The notes beneath the pieces are model-generated. The model saw only the letters and a list, made by a program, of their open reading frames with translations, had not been told where the DNA came from and searched no databases. 64,000 nucleotides of DNA, from positions 62,001 to 126,000 of the forward strand of contig NZ_FOOH01000002.1 in assembly GCF_900113135.1 (NCBI RefSeq), in the 5' to 3' direction. Below, in pieces: positions 53,779-62,744 of this stretch. The position numbers and the translations under genes were made by a program. The stretch's first letter is position 1; the number at the start of each line of letters is the position of its first letter. Origin of the DNA: Salegentibacter agarivorans. GTDB lineage: Bacteria; Bacteroidota; Bacteroidia; Flavobacteriales; Flavobacteriaceae.

Positions 53779-54642
53779 ATGAGCCAGGAAAAATTAAGAA
53801 TAGCTATTCAAAAATCAGGGAGATTAAACGAAGATTCCCTTAAAATTTTAAAGGATGCAGGCATTTCTATAGATAATGGAAAAGAACAACTCAAAGCTTC
53901 GTCTCGTAACTTTCCTTTGGAAGTAATGTATCTTAGAAACGGTGATATTCCTCAATATTTAAGAGATGGTGTTGTAGATGCAGCAATTATTGGGGAGAAT
54001 GTTTTAATTGAAAAGGGTAAAGATATTATCCAGGGCGAAAAACTTGGCTTTTCAAAATGTCGTGTTTCTCTCGCTGTACCAAAATCTATGAAATATGCCG
54101 GAATAGAAGACCTTGATGGTAAAAAAATAGCCACTTCTTATCCTAATACCGTAAACGAATTTCTGGAGAAAAAAGGAATTACAGCCGAATTGCATATTAT
54201 TAATGGTTCAGTAGAAATAGCTCCAAATATTGGGCTTGCAGATGGTATTTGTGATATTGTTTCCAGTGGAAGCACGCTTTTCAAAAACGGACTAAAAGAA
54301 GTAGAAGTAATGCTGAAGAGTGAAGCTGTGCTCGCTATTTCACCTAAAATTTCGGAAGTTCGTCAACAGATTTTAGAGAAATTACAATTCAGGTTGAAAT
54401 CGGTTTTAAATGCGCGTACTTCTAAATATATTCTTTTAAATGCTCCAAATGAGAATTTAGAGAACATAATCAAATTACTACCTGGAATGCGCAGCCCAAC
54501 TGTTTTACCACTTGCTGAAGAAGGTTGGAGTTCTATACATACCGTAATTAATGAAGAGCGTTTCTGGGAAGTTATAGATGAATTAAAACAAAATGGTGCC
54601 GAAGGTATTTTAGTAGCGCCAATCGAAAAAATGGTACTTTAA
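53779..54642 (+). CDS. hisG: ATP phosphoribosyltransferase, long form
   Basis: The ATG at 53779 begins MSQEKLRIAIQKSGRL, the usual start, and gives 287 residues; an upstream in-frame extension crosses the attenuator and is rejected. HisG joins PRPP and ATP in the first step of histidine synthesis. The catalytic domain (about 1-210) has ADGICDIVSSGSTL, the PRPP loop. A C-terminal ACT-like regulatory domain (about 215-287) makes this the long form, which is inhibited by histidine and needs no HisZ. No hisZ was seen. hisD follows after 1 nt. Confidence 0.97.
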   Translation: MSQEKLRIAIQKSGRLNEDSLKILKDAGISIDNGKEQLKASSRNFPLEVMYLRNGDIPQYLRDGVVDAAIIGENVLIEKGKDIIQGEKLGFSKCRVSLAVPKSMKYAGIEDLDGKKIATSYPNTVNEFLEKKGITAELHIINGSVEIAPNIGLADGICDIVSSGSTLFKNGLKEVEVMLKSEAVLAISPKISEVRQQILEKLQFRLKSVLNARTSKYILLNAPNENLENIIKLLPGMRSPTVLPLAEEGWSSIHTVINEERFWEVIDELKQNGAEGILVAPIEKMVL

Positions 54643-54643
54643 A

Positions 54644-55927
54644 ATGAAAAAGTTTTTTAATCCTACTAAAGCCGAATGGCCTGAAATTTTAAAAAGACCC
54701 ACCCAAACCGTAGAAGATATTGAAGAAACGGTAAATCAGGTTTTTGCTGAAGTTAAAACCAAAGGGGACGCGGCAGTTTCAAAATATACCGAACTTTTTG
54801 ATGGCATAAACCTAACAAATACTCAGGTTACCGAAAAAGAAGTAAGTGCTGCTGCAAATGAGGTTTCCGAGGAATTGAAAGAAGCCATTAAATTGGCTAA
54901 AAATAACATCGAAAGATTTCACACCGCCCAGAAAACCGATAGGATTGAAATTGAAACTACCAAAGGCGTAAAATGTTGGCAGGAAAAGAGGGCGATTCAA
55001 AAAGTTGGGTTGTATATTCCTGGCGGCAGCGCTCCTTTATTTTCTACTATTTTAATGTTAGCCGCACCCGCAAATATTGCTGGTTGTAAGGAAATTGTGC
55101 TTTGTACTCCGCCAGATAAGAACGGAAATGTGCATCCAGCCATTTTATACACCGCCGAACTGTGTGGCGTTACCAAAATATATAAAGTTGGGGGAATCCA
55201 GGCGATTGCGGCTATGACCTTTGGGACAGAAAGTATTCCTAAAGTTTACAAGATCTTTGGTCCCGGAAATCAATTTGTTACCGTGGCTAAACAACTGGCA
55301 ACCCGCCATAATGTAGCGATAGATATGCCTGCCGGGCCATCAGAATTATTAGTTTTTGCAGATGATTCTTCCAATGCTGCTTTTGTGGCTTCAGATCTTC
55401 TAAGCCAGGCAGAGCACGGTGCAGATAGCCAGGTGATTTTGGTTTCTACTTCTAAAGATCTAATTGAAAAGGTGGAGAAAGAGGTAGAAAGTCAGTTAGA
55501 GGTTTTACCCAGGAAAAGTATTGCTGAAAAGGCTATAGCTCATTCGAGACTAATTTACATTGAAAAGAAAGAAGACGCGCTGGAGTTAATCGACGAATAT
55601 GGGCCAGAGCACTTTATTATTTGTGCCGATGATGAGGCCTTTTTTGCTGCAGGAATTCAGAATGCAGGTTCGGTTTTTATAGGAAACTATACCCCAGAAA
55701 GTGCGGGCGATTATGCTTCAGGAACAAACCATACTTTGCCAACAAATGGCTACGCCAAGCAATATAGCGGTGTAAATCTTGATAGTTTTATGAAGAGTAT
55801 GACTTTTCAAAAAATAACAGAAGAAGGAATTAAGGAAATTGGGCCTGCCATAGAATTAATGGCTGAAGCCGAAGGTTTGGAAGCGCATAAAAATGCGGTG
55901 ACATTACGATTAAAGGAATTGAAATAA
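54644..55927 (+). CDS. hisD: Histidinol dehydrogenase
   Basis: The 427-residue zinc enzyme oxidises histidinol to histidine in two NAD-dependent steps, the last step of the pathway. Family motifs include GLYIPGGSAPLFST, the IGPG-type KIFGPGNQFV region, DMPAGPSE, SQAEHGADSQ with the catalytic His, and PEHFI, GNYTPESAGDYASGTNHTLPT near the C-terminus. The length is normal. It follows hisG directly; the gap to hisC holds a repeat of family C. Confidence 0.97.
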   Translation: MKKFFNPTKAEWPEILKRPTQTVEDIEETVNQVFAEVKTKGDAAVSKYTELFDGINLTNTQVTEKEVSAAANEVSEELKEAIKLAKNNIERFHTAQKTDRIEIETTKGVKCWQEKRAIQKVGLYIPGGSAPLFSTILMLAAPANIAGCKEIVLCTPPDKNGNVHPAILYTAELCGVTKIYKVGGIQAIAAMTFGTESIPKVYKIFGPGNQFVTVAKQLATRHNVAIDMPAGPSELLVFADDSSNAAFVASDLLSQAEHGADSQVILVSTSKDLIEKVEKEVESQLEVLPRKSIAEKAIAHSRLIYIEKKEDALELIDEYGPEHFIICADDEAFFAAGIQNAGSVFIGNYTPESAGDYASGTNHTLPTNGYAKQYSGVNLDSFMKSMTFQKITEEGIKEIGPAIELMAEAEGLEAHKNAVTLRLKELK

Positions 55928-55950
55928 TTGTTCAAGTGACTTTTGGACCT

Positions 55951-56025
55951 CATTGCGAGGCACGAAGCAATCTTTAAATTGTGGTAACTAAATGTTGAGA
56001 TTGCTTCACTTTGTTCGCAATGACG
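55951..56025. repeat. Dispersed inverted repeat, family C
   Basis: CATTGCGAGGCACGAAGCAATCT and its near-inverse GAGATTGCTTCACTTTGTTCGCAATGACG face each other across a short spacer. It fills the hisD-hisC gap. Confidence 0.75.
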
Positions 56026-56049
56026 ATTTAATCCAATTTAATATTATAA

Positions 56050-57096
56050 ATGAAAAAATTCAATATACATAACCTGGTAAGGCCAAACGTGGCCGGTTTA
56101 AAACCTTATTCTTCCGCAAGGGACGAATACCAGTCTACGGGCTCAGAAATGGTTTTTCTGGATGCTAATGAAAATCCGTTTCAAACCGATGTAAACCGTT
56201 ATCCAGATCCGCAACAACGCAACCTAAAGGCTGAATTGGCAAAAATCAAAAATGTTTCGACAGAGCATATTTTATTGGGAAATGGGAGCGATGAAGTGCT
56301 GGATCTATTGTTTAGGGCATTTTGTGAGCCTGGAACTGATAATGTGATTACTTTGCCGCCAACTTATGGGATGTATAAAGTACTGGGCAATATCAATAAT
56401 ATTGAGAATAGGGAAGTTTTGCTGAGTTCAGATTTTGAACCAAATGTTGAAGAAATCCTGAATTCGGTAGACCAAAACACAAAAATGATCTTTTTGTGTT
56501 CGCCGAATAATCCCACCGGAAACTCATTTTCCGAACAAAAGATCATTCATATTCTTGAGAATTTTAAGGGATTAGTAATTATCGATGAAGCTTATATTGA
56601 TTTTTCGACTGAAGAAAGCTGGCTAAATAAATTGGAAAAATACCCAAATTTGGTGATCACCCAAACGCTTTCAAAAGCATATGGAATGGCGGGAATTAGA
56701 TTGGGAATTTGCTATGCTTCCGAAGAAATTATTCAGATTTTAAATAAGATAAAACCACCTTATAATGTAAACGAATTAACTCAGCTAAGAGCTTTAGAGC
56801 GTGTACTGAATAAGGAAAAAGTGGATTCGGAAATATCTGATTTACTGAAGGAAAGAGCTCTTTTAAGTAAAGCATTAGTTCAAGTGAATTTTATTGAAAA
56901 AATATATCCTTCAGATGCTAATTTTATATTGGTAAAAGTAGATGACGCCAATAAACGTTATGACCAACTATTAGAAAAAGGCATAGTAATCAGAAACCGA
57001 ACCACACAACCGCTTTGTGAAAATACCTTACGGTTTACGGTGGGGACTGGAGAGGAGAATTATAAATTACTTGAGGCATTGAAACATATAGATTAA
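56050..57096 (+). CDS. hisC: Histidinol-phosphate aminotransferase
   Basis: This 348-residue PLP aminotransferase of fold type I converts imidazole-acetol phosphate to histidinol phosphate. It shows LDANENPFQTDVNRYPDP at the start, NNPTGN, IDEAYIDF, and the PLP lysine in TLSKAYGMAGIRLG (about residue 212), then RNRTTQPLCENTLRFTVGT. Length is normal. A repeat of family A separates it from hisB. Confidence 0.96.
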   Translation: MKKFNIHNLVRPNVAGLKPYSSARDEYQSTGSEMVFLDANENPFQTDVNRYPDPQQRNLKAELAKIKNVSTEHILLGNGSDEVLDLLFRAFCEPGTDNVITLPPTYGMYKVLGNINNIENREVLLSSDFEPNVEEILNSVDQNTKMIFLCSPNNPTGNSFSEQKIIHILENFKGLVIIDEAYIDFSTEESWLNKLEKYPNLVITQTLSKAYGMAGIRLGICYASEEIIQILNKIKPPYNVNELTQLRALERVLNKEKVDSEISDLLKERALLSKALVQVNFIEKIYPSDANFILVKVDDANKRYDQLLEKGIVIRNRTTQPLCENTLRFTVGTGEENYKLLEALKHID

Positions 57097-57103
57097 ACGT
57101 AAG

Positions 57104-57183
57104 CGTCATCCTGAACTGGTTTCAGGATCTAAGTTGTTAGCATAAAAACATATTATAAGCTGAAACAAGTTCAGCTTGAATTG
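57104..57183. repeat. Dispersed palindromic repeat, family A
   Basis: CGTCATCCTGAACTGGTTTCAGGATC on the left and AAGCTGAAACAAGTTCAGCTT on the right, with a spacer of about 30 nt. It occupies the hisC-hisB gap. Confidence 0.85.
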
Positions 57184-57213
57184 GTGGTTAGACCATCGAA
57201 GAAAAAATAGATT

Positions 57214-58356
57214 ATGAAAAAAGTATTATTTATAGATCGTGATGGGACTTTAATTCACGAACCGGAAGATTACCAGGTAGACCGTATTGAAAAGCTGGAG
57301 TTTTATCCGGAGGCTTTGTATTATTTAAAGAAAATTGCCGCAGAACTTGATTTCGAATTGGTAATGGTGACTAATCAGGATGGCCTGGGAACAGATGCTT
57401 ATCCTGAAGAAGACTTTTGGCCTATTCAAAATTTTATTCTTCAAACCTTTAAAAATGAAGGAGTGGAATTTACAGAGGTTTTGATGGACCGTACTTTTGC
57501 AAAAGATAATTCTCCCACCCGGAAACCTAACACCGGCCTTTTAGAGGAGAAGTATCTAAATAACGAAGAAAACTACGATCTAAAGAATTCTTTTATGGTC
57601 GGTGACCGACTTACAGATATTGAATTTGCATATAATTTTGGTGGGAAAGGTATATTTATAGATACCCACGAAGACCTTGCATCTGATGAGGTTAAAAATG
57701 ATCAGGATAAGGTTAAAGAAACTATTGTTTTAAAAACCGATAGTTGGAAAGAAATATATGAATTTTTAAAGCTGAACGATAGAACGGCTGAAATTTCAAG
57801 GAAAACCAAAGAAACCGATATCTTTATTCAACTAAATTTAGATGGTACCGGAAAATCTGATATTAGTACCGGCATTGCATTTTTTGATCATATGTTAGAT
57901 CAGATAGCACGCCACGGCCAAATGGATCTTACGGTTCAGGTAAAGGGCGATTTAGAGGTTGATGAGCACCACACCATAGAAGATACGGCAATTGCTCTTG
58001 GAGAGGTTTTCAGTAAAGCTTTGGGTAATAAACTTGGAATAGAAAGATACGGTTTTTGCCTGCCTATGGACGATTGCCTGGCACAAGTAGCTATAGATTT
58101 TGGAGGTAGAAACTGGATAGTTTGGGAAACCGAATTTAAACGAGAAATGGTTGGAAAAATGCCTACAGAAATGTTCTATCATTTCTTTAAATCATTTACC
58201 GATGGTGCTAAGGCCAACCTCAATGTAAAAGCTGAAGGGCAAAACGAGCATCATAAAATTGAAGCGATATTTAAGGCCTTTGCCAAAGCAATTAAAGTAG
58301 CGGTAAAACGCGATGCTGAAAAAATGATACTTCCATCAACTAAAGGAATGCTTTAA
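57214..58356 (+). CDS. hisB: Bifunctional histidinol-phosphatase / imidazoleglycerol-phosphate dehydratase
   Basis: The 380-residue fusion has an N-terminal HAD phosphatase (about 1-165; FIDRDGTLI at residues 6-14 and [10 protein letters not shown]) and a C-terminal IGPD (about 185-380; [14 protein letters not shown] and [15 protein letters not shown]). It catalyses steps 6 and 8 of the pathway. In E. coli the phosphatase half binds zinc through a C-x-H..C-x-C loop; here the loop reads [15 protein letters not shown] and has no cysteine or histidine there, so the phosphatase must be stable without zinc. The gap to hisH contains an inverted repeat. Confidence 0.95.
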   Translation: MKKVLFIDRDGTLIHEPEDYQVDRIEKLEFYPEALYYLKKIAAELDFELVMVTNQDGLGTDAYPEEDFWPIQNFILQTFKNEGVEFTEVLMDRTFAKDNSPTRKPNTGLLEEKYLNNEENYDLKNSFMVGDRLTDIEFAYNFGGKGIFIDTHEDLASDEVKNDQDKVKETIVLKTDSWKEIYEFLKLNDRTAEISRKTKETDIFIQLNLDGTGKSDISTGIAFFDHMLDQIARHGQMDLTVQVKGDLEVDEHHTIEDTAIALGEVFSKALGNKLGIERYGFCLPMDDCLAQVAIDFGGRNWIVWETEFKREMVGKMPTEMFYHFFKSFTDGAKANLNVKAEGQNEHHKIEAIFKAFAKAIKVAVKRDAEKMILPSTKGML

Positions 58357-58367
58357 AAGATTTTAGA

Positions 58368-58431
58368 TATGAGTATTGAGTAATTAGATATTTTAAGGAA
58401 ACTCAAAACTCAATGCTTAATACTCAATAAT
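58368..58431. repeat. Dispersed inverted repeat, family D
   Basis: GAGTATTGAGTAATTAG and the near-inverse CTTAATACTCAATAA face each other, with ACTCAAAACTCAATG between. It fills most of the hisB-hisH gap. Such GAGTATTGAGT elements also occur as tandem arrays in related genomes (recalled). Confidence 0.6.
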
Positions 58432-58436
58432 AGAAT

Positions 58437-59039
58437 ATGAAGATTGTAATAATAGATTACGGAGCCGGTAATATTCAAAGTATCAAATTTGCCATAAAAC
58501 GACTTGGATATGAGGCTATTTTAAGTAGTGATGCCGAAGAAATAAAGTCAGCAGATAAAGTAATTTTCCCCGGTGTGGGCGAGGCCAGCAGTGCAATGAA
58601 AATGCTAAAGTCTACCGGTTTAGATAAAGTGATTCCTACTTTGAAACAGCCGGTTTTAGGGATTTGCCTGGGAATGCAGTTAATGTGTACTTATTGCGAG
58701 GAAGGAGATACAGACGGACTTGGAATTTTTCATGCTGATGTGGTGAAATTCGATAACCAATTAAAAGTTCCGCAAATTGGGTGGAATAAAATTTATGATT
58801 TAAGGTCCGAGTTGTTTACCGGAATTTCAGAAGGAGAATTCGTGTATTTGGTACATAGTTTTTATGTAAAGGAATGCGCAGAAACCATAGCTTCAACCGA
58901 GTATGGAGTGGAATACACTTCGGCTATTCAAAAAGATAATTTCTATGGTGTACAATTTCACCCAGAGAAAAGCAGTGATGCGGGTGAGAAAATTCTTGAG
59001 AATTTTTTGAAAGTCACCCAATCCAACACGGTAAAGTAG
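58437..59039 (+). CDS. hisH: Imidazole glycerol phosphate synthase, glutaminase subunit
   Basis: The 200-residue protein is a class I glutamine amidotransferase. The nucleophile Cys is in GICLGMQLM (about residue 80) and the His-Glu pair in VQFHPEKS. HisH releases ammonia from glutamine and passes it through a tunnel to HisF, with which it forms a heterodimer. Length is normal. It is followed by a family C repeat. Confidence 0.97.
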   Translation: MKIVIIDYGAGNIQSIKFAIKRLGYEAILSSDAEEIKSADKVIFPGVGEASSAMKMLKSTGLDKVIPTLKQPVLGICLGMQLMCTYCEEGDTDGLGIFHADVVKFDNQLKVPQIGWNKIYDLRSELFTGISEGEFVYLVHSFYVKECAETIASTEYGVEYTSAIQKDNFYGVQFHPEKSSDAGEKILENFLKVTQSNTVK

Positions 59040-59051
59040 ATTTAAAGACGA

Positions 59052-59144
59052 CGTCATTGCGATGGAGGCACGACTGAAGCAATCTGTTCAACCAGAAAAT
59101 TTCTAGCAAAAGATTATCACGCTCCTTTGTCGCTCGTAATGACA
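59052..59144. repeat. Dispersed inverted repeat, family C (degenerate)
   Basis: CGTCATTGCGATGGAGGCACGACTGAAGCAATCTG on the left and the diverged inverse with CGCTCGTAATGACA on the right. It fills most of the hisH-hisA gap; compare the copy at 55951-56025. Confidence 0.7.
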
Positions 59145-59214
59145 TAGAGAAGCAAAATTGATAATAAAACAAAACATTAGTGCATTCGTGGCAAAACAAT
59201 AAGTAAAAACAAAA

Positions 59215-59952
59215 ATGAGAATAATTCCAGCTATAGATATTATTGAAGGTAAATGTGTTCGCCTTTCTAAAGGTGATTATAACACCAAGAAAATTTATAA
59301 TGAAAATCCGCTAGAAGTAGCTAAAAATTTTGAAGCACATGGAATTCAATATTTGCATTTGGTAGATTTGGATGGTGCCAAATCAAAAAATATCGTAAAC
59401 CATAAAGTTCTGGAAGAGATCGTTTCAAAAACCAGCTTAAAAGTTGATTTTGGCGGCGGATTAAAAACCGATAAAGATTTACAAATTGCTTTTGAATGCG
59501 GTGCGCATCAAATTACCGGTGGAAGTATTGCTGTTAAAGATCCAGATATTTTTAAATCCTGGATTCAGAAATTTGGTTCAGATAAAATAATCCTGGGAGC
59601 TGATGCCAACAATGAAAAAATTGCAGTTAGTGGGTGGCAGGAAGAATCTAATAAAGAACTAATCCCTTTTATTCAGGAATACCAGGAAGAGGGAATAAAC
59701 TATGTAATTTGCACCGATATCTCTAAAGATGGAATGTTAGAAGGTCCTTCCTTTGAACTGTATCGCAGAATTCTGGAAGAGACTTCATCAGAAGATAAAA
59801 AACTAAAACTTATCGCTTCGGGTGGAATTTCTACCTTTAGCGAGTTACCGGAACTGGCTGAACTTGGATGCGAAGGCACTATAATAGGAAAAGCGATTTA
59901 CGAAGGCCGTATTCAGATGAAAGAATTAGAGAAATTTATAATAGCCCCCTAG
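59215..59952 (+). CDS. hisA: Phosphoribosylformimino-5-aminoimidazole carboxamide ribotide isomerase
   Basis: The 245-residue TIM-barrel enzyme opens the ring of ProFAR to PRFAR. It starts with [17 protein letters not shown], the two-fold related half has [12 protein letters not shown], and ends with LIASGGIST and [13 protein letters not shown]. These are HisA signatures and set it apart from HisF. Length is normal, and hisF follows after about 50 nt. Confidence 0.96.
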   Translation: MRIIPAIDIIEGKCVRLSKGDYNTKKIYNENPLEVAKNFEAHGIQYLHLVDLDGAKSKNIVNHKVLEEIVSKTSLKVDFGGGLKTDKDLQIAFECGAHQITGGSIAVKDPDIFKSWIQKFGSDKIILGADANNEKIAVSGWQEESNKELIPFIQEYQEEGINYVICTDISKDGMLEGPSFELYRRILEETSSEDKKLKLIASGGISTFSELPELAELGCEGTIIGKAIYEGRIQMKELEKFIIAP

Positions 59953-60001
59953 CCTCCAAAAGGGAAATCAAAAAGTATTTATTTAATACAAAACTTTTAA
60001 A

Positions 60002-60757
60002 ATGCTTACAAAACGAATTATACCCTGCCTGGATATTAAAGACGGAAGAACCGTTAAGGGCGTAAATTTTATAGATTTACGCGATGCCGGTGATCCTGTA
60101 GAATTGGCTGAGATCTATGCAAAATCTGGTGCAGATGAATTGGTTTTCCTTGATATCTCGGCTACTGAAGAGAAGCGAAAAACCCTGGCCAATTTGGTTA
60201 GACGGGTTGCCGAAAAAGTAAACATTCCGTTTACCGTTGGCGGTGGAATTTCATCAGTAGAAGATGTAGATATTTTGCTTAAAAATGGCGCCGATAAAGT
60301 TTCTATAAATTCTTCTGCGGTTAAAAATCCTGATTTGATTAATGAACTTGCAGCTAAATTCGGGAGTCAGTGTATAACTGTGGCGATAGATGCCAAGCAG
60401 GTAAACGGCGAATGGTTGGTACATTTGGTTGGTGGAAAAGTGCCTACCGATATCAATTTATTTCAATGGGCGAAAGAAGTTGAAGAACGTGGTGCCGGAG
60501 AAATTTTATTTACTTCTATGAATAATGATGGAACTAAAGAAGGCTTTGCTAATGAAGCCCTGGCAGTTTTATCTTCAGAATTAAATATTCCGATCATCGC
60601 CTCAGGTGGTGCCGGAAATATGCAGCATTTTTGCGATACTTTTATTGAAGGAAAAGCTGATGCAGCACTTGCAGCCAGTGTTTTTCACTTTAAAGAAATT
60701 GAAATTAAAGATTTAAAAGAGGAACTTCGTAGAAATGGAGTGGAAGTTAGGCTTTAA
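60002..60757 (+). CDS. hisF: Imidazole glycerol phosphate synthase, cyclase subunit
   Basis: The 251-residue TIM barrel starts [20 protein letters not shown] and has [13 protein letters not shown], the catalytic Asp in PCLDI (about residue 11) and Asp in [11 protein letters not shown] (about 175). HisF makes imidazole glycerol phosphate and AICAR from PRFAR with ammonia from HisH. The start lies inside the hisA-hisF gap, which has no repeat but is short. Confidence 0.97.
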   Translation: MLTKRIIPCLDIKDGRTVKGVNFIDLRDAGDPVELAEIYAKSGADELVFLDISATEEKRKTLANLVRRVAEKVNIPFTVGGGISSVEDVDILLKNGADKVSINSSAVKNPDLINELAAKFGSQCITVAIDAKQVNGEWLVHLVGGKVPTDINLFQWAKEVEERGAGEILFTSMNNDGTKEGFANEALAVLSSELNIPIIASGGAGNMQHFCDTFIEGKADAALAASVFHFKEIEIKDLKEELRRNGVEVRL

Positions 60758-60822
60758 ATAATAGCATGAAAAAAGAGAAGAGAAGATAGAATAGAGAAAC
60801 AAGCTTGATTGGTGGTATATTT

Positions 60823-60957
60823 CGTCAAGCTGAACTTGTTTCAGCTTCTAACCCGTTTGAAATAATCCTGAAGTTTTGGGTTAGCATGAGGGTTTCAAAG
60901 CTTATAAAACTGTTTCTATTAATACAAATATACATCCTAAAATAAATTAGGATGACG
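60823..60957. repeat. Dispersed palindromic repeat, family A (long, disrupted copy)
   Basis: Left end CGTCAAGCTGAACTTGTTTCAGCTTCTAAC, then about 70 nt of unrelated or decayed sequence (including AAATAATCCTGAAGTTTTGGGTTAGCATGAGG), and right unit TCCTAAAATAAATTAGGATGACG. The right end overlaps a possible upstream ATG of hisIE at 60952. Confidence 0.75.
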
Positions 60958-60972
60958 TATAAAAATATAATG

Positions 60973-61590
60973 ATGAATATAGATTTTAATAAAAATAACG
61001 ACGGACTTATTCCTGCGATAATTCAGGATGCTTCGACCAAAAATGTGTTGATGCTAGGATATATGAACGAGGAAGCATTTTTGAAAACCAATGAAACCAA
61101 GAAAGTCACTTTTTTCAGCAGGACTAAAAATCGTTTATGGACCAAAGGCGAAGAAAGCGGTAATTACCTTCATTTAGTCAATATTAAAAATGATTGCGAT
61201 AATGATACCTTGCTAATTTCGGTTAAACCTGAAGGTCCAACCTGCCATAAAGGAACAGATACTTGCTGGGCAGAGGATAATGAGCCTAATTTCGGTTTTC
61301 TTTCTCATTTGGAAGGAATTATCGCTAAACGAAAAAGGATGAGCGAGGTGGAGCCTGAGTTACGAGAAGATAAAAATTCTTATGTGGTTTCACTTTTTGA
61401 GGCGGGAATGAATAAAATTGCCCAAAAAGTAGGTGAGGAAGCTGTAGAAACGGTTATTGAAGCCAAAGATGATAATGAAGAGTTATTCTTAAACGAAAGC
61501 GCCGATTTACTTTTTCATTACTTGATTCTGCTAAGAGCAAAAGGTTATTCCCTAAAAGATATCGCTGAAGTTTTGGAAAACAGACATTAA
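60973..61590 (+). CDS. hisIE: Bifunctional phosphoribosyl-AMP cyclohydrolase / phosphoribosyl-ATP pyrophosphatase
   Basis: I choose the ATG at 60973 (205 residues; MNIDFNKNNDG). The ATG at 60952 is inside the repeat and would add seven residues. HisI (about 1-105) has the zinc-site cysteines in NDCDNDT and PTCHKGTDTC; HisE (about 115-205) has the acidic MutT-like helix VGEEAVETVIEAKDDN. It catalyses steps 2 and 3 of the pathway. It is the last gene of the operon, and no terminator was recognised after it. Confidence 0.95.
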   Translation: MNIDFNKNNDGLIPAIIQDASTKNVLMLGYMNEEAFLKTNETKKVTFFSRTKNRLWTKGEESGNYLHLVNIKNDCDNDTLLISVKPEGPTCHKGTDTCWAEDNEPNFGFLSHLEGIIAKRKRMSEVEPELREDKNSYVVSLFEAGMNKIAQKVGEEAVETVIEAKDDNEELFLNESADLLFHYLILLRAKGYSLKDIAEVLENRH

Positions 61591-61648
61591 AAAAGAGACT
61601 TAGCCAATATGTTTTGAAGGAACTGTTATTAGTTTGCTAAATGCAGCG

Positions 61649-62107
61649 TTATTTCTTTGCATCATTTATTTCTAACCAGTTTCCGTCAGGGTCGGTGATA
61701 TAAATTTGTTTTACTCCGTCAACACGATTGGTAACCGTTTGTTTTTCTCCAAGCCAGTTTTCATAAGGTATTTTATTTTTTTCCAAAACCTTAATAAAAT
61801 CAGGAACAGATGGAACAGACAGGGAAAGATGGCTGTTTTTATCGGGTTCAATAATGGTAGATGCTCCTTTAATTAAATGCAGTTGAACATTTGACCCCAA
61901 AGTAAACCAGGTATGTTTACCATCCTTAAAAGGTTCGGGTATTTTTTCTAACCCAATGATGTTTTCATAGAAATTGGTGCTTTTTTCAAGATCAACTACA
62001 TAAACTGCGATATGATCGATAGTGATTTTAGAATTAAGATCCTGAGCTTTTGTAGAAAGCGTAATAAATATGAAGAATAAGGAAATTAAAATCAATGATT
62101 TTTTCAT
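61649..62107 (-). CDS. VOC-superfamily protein with signal peptide (glyoxalase-like)
   Basis: This 152-residue protein has a signal peptide (about residues 1-21, ending TKAQ) and a single VOC domain, with metal-ligand candidates His in KITIDHIAVYV, His in VQLHLIKG, and Glu in GNWLEIND. VOC proteins isomerise or cleave small molecules or act as binding proteins; the reaction is not shown. It converges with hisIE. Secreted VOC proteins are less usual than cytoplasmic ones. Confidence 0.82.
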   Translation of the reverse strand: MKKSLILISLFFIFITLSTKAQDLNSKITIDHIAVYVVDLEKSTNFYENIIGLEKIPEPFKDGKHTWFTLGSNVQLHLIKGASTIIEPDKNSHLSLSVPSVPDFIKVLEKNKIPYENWLGEKQTVTNRVDGVKQIYITDPDGNWLEINDAKK

Positions 62108-62266
62108 ATAGTTTTGTTGTTTAATGAAACCAATATTTAGCTGTAGTAATAATATTAATCTTTGACGGTTAGCTCAATTTTAAATTCTCTAAACAAATAT
62201 ATAAGTAAGATGTAATGGAAGCCGAAAATAGGACTTCCATTACATAATAGTTTCCATTTTAATACT

Positions 62267-62665
62267 CTAAATACTTTCTGCAGCAAAATTTGCAACTGCG
62301 TGATCGTTTTCTACAGAACTTCCAGAAACTCCTACTGCTCCAATAATTTCACCGCTTTTGTTTTTTAAAGGCACGCCACCAGGAAACGTTATAAGTCCGT
62401 TGTTGGAATGCTCAATATTGAAAAGTGCTTCACCGGGTTGTGACAATTTTCCAATTTCGCCAGTATTCATATCAAAAAACCTGGCAGTCTTAGCCTTTTT
62501 AATGGCAATATCTACCGAGCCCAGCCAGGCGCCGTCCATCCTGGCAAAAGCGGTTAGGTTTGCGCCAGAGTCTACTACCGCAATATCCATTTTCACATCT
62601 AATTCTTTCGATTTCTTTTCGGCGGCAGCAATTACTTTTTGTGCTTGTGCTAAAGTGATATTCAT
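62267..62665 (-). CDS. GlcG/HbpS-family haem-binding-like protein
   Basis: The 132-residue protein matches the GlcG/HbpS (DUF336) family, with [19 protein letters not shown] and the C-terminal [18 protein letters not shown]. Family members bind haem or cobalamin-like ligands or assist degradation pathways, and their role is mostly unclear. It has no signal peptide. The gap to the VOC gene is about 160 nt and is AT-rich. Confidence 0.88.
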   Translation of the reverse strand: MNITLAQAQKVIAAAEKKSKELDVKMDIAVVDSGANLTAFARMDGAWLGSVDIAIKKAKTARFFDMNTGEIGKLSQPGEALFNIEHSNNGLITFPGGVPLKNKSGEIIGAVGVSGSSVENDHAVANFAAESI

Positions 62666-62744
62666 AGTTTAAGGTTTTTAATTTGTCCTAAATTATATAA
62701 TCAAAAACGGAATATATTGATTTTAAGAGGAATATAACGAATAT

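Noticed and set aside
60952-60972. Earlier ATG for hisIE
   Set aside because: It lies in the right arm of the repeat and adds residues absent from typical HisI starts.
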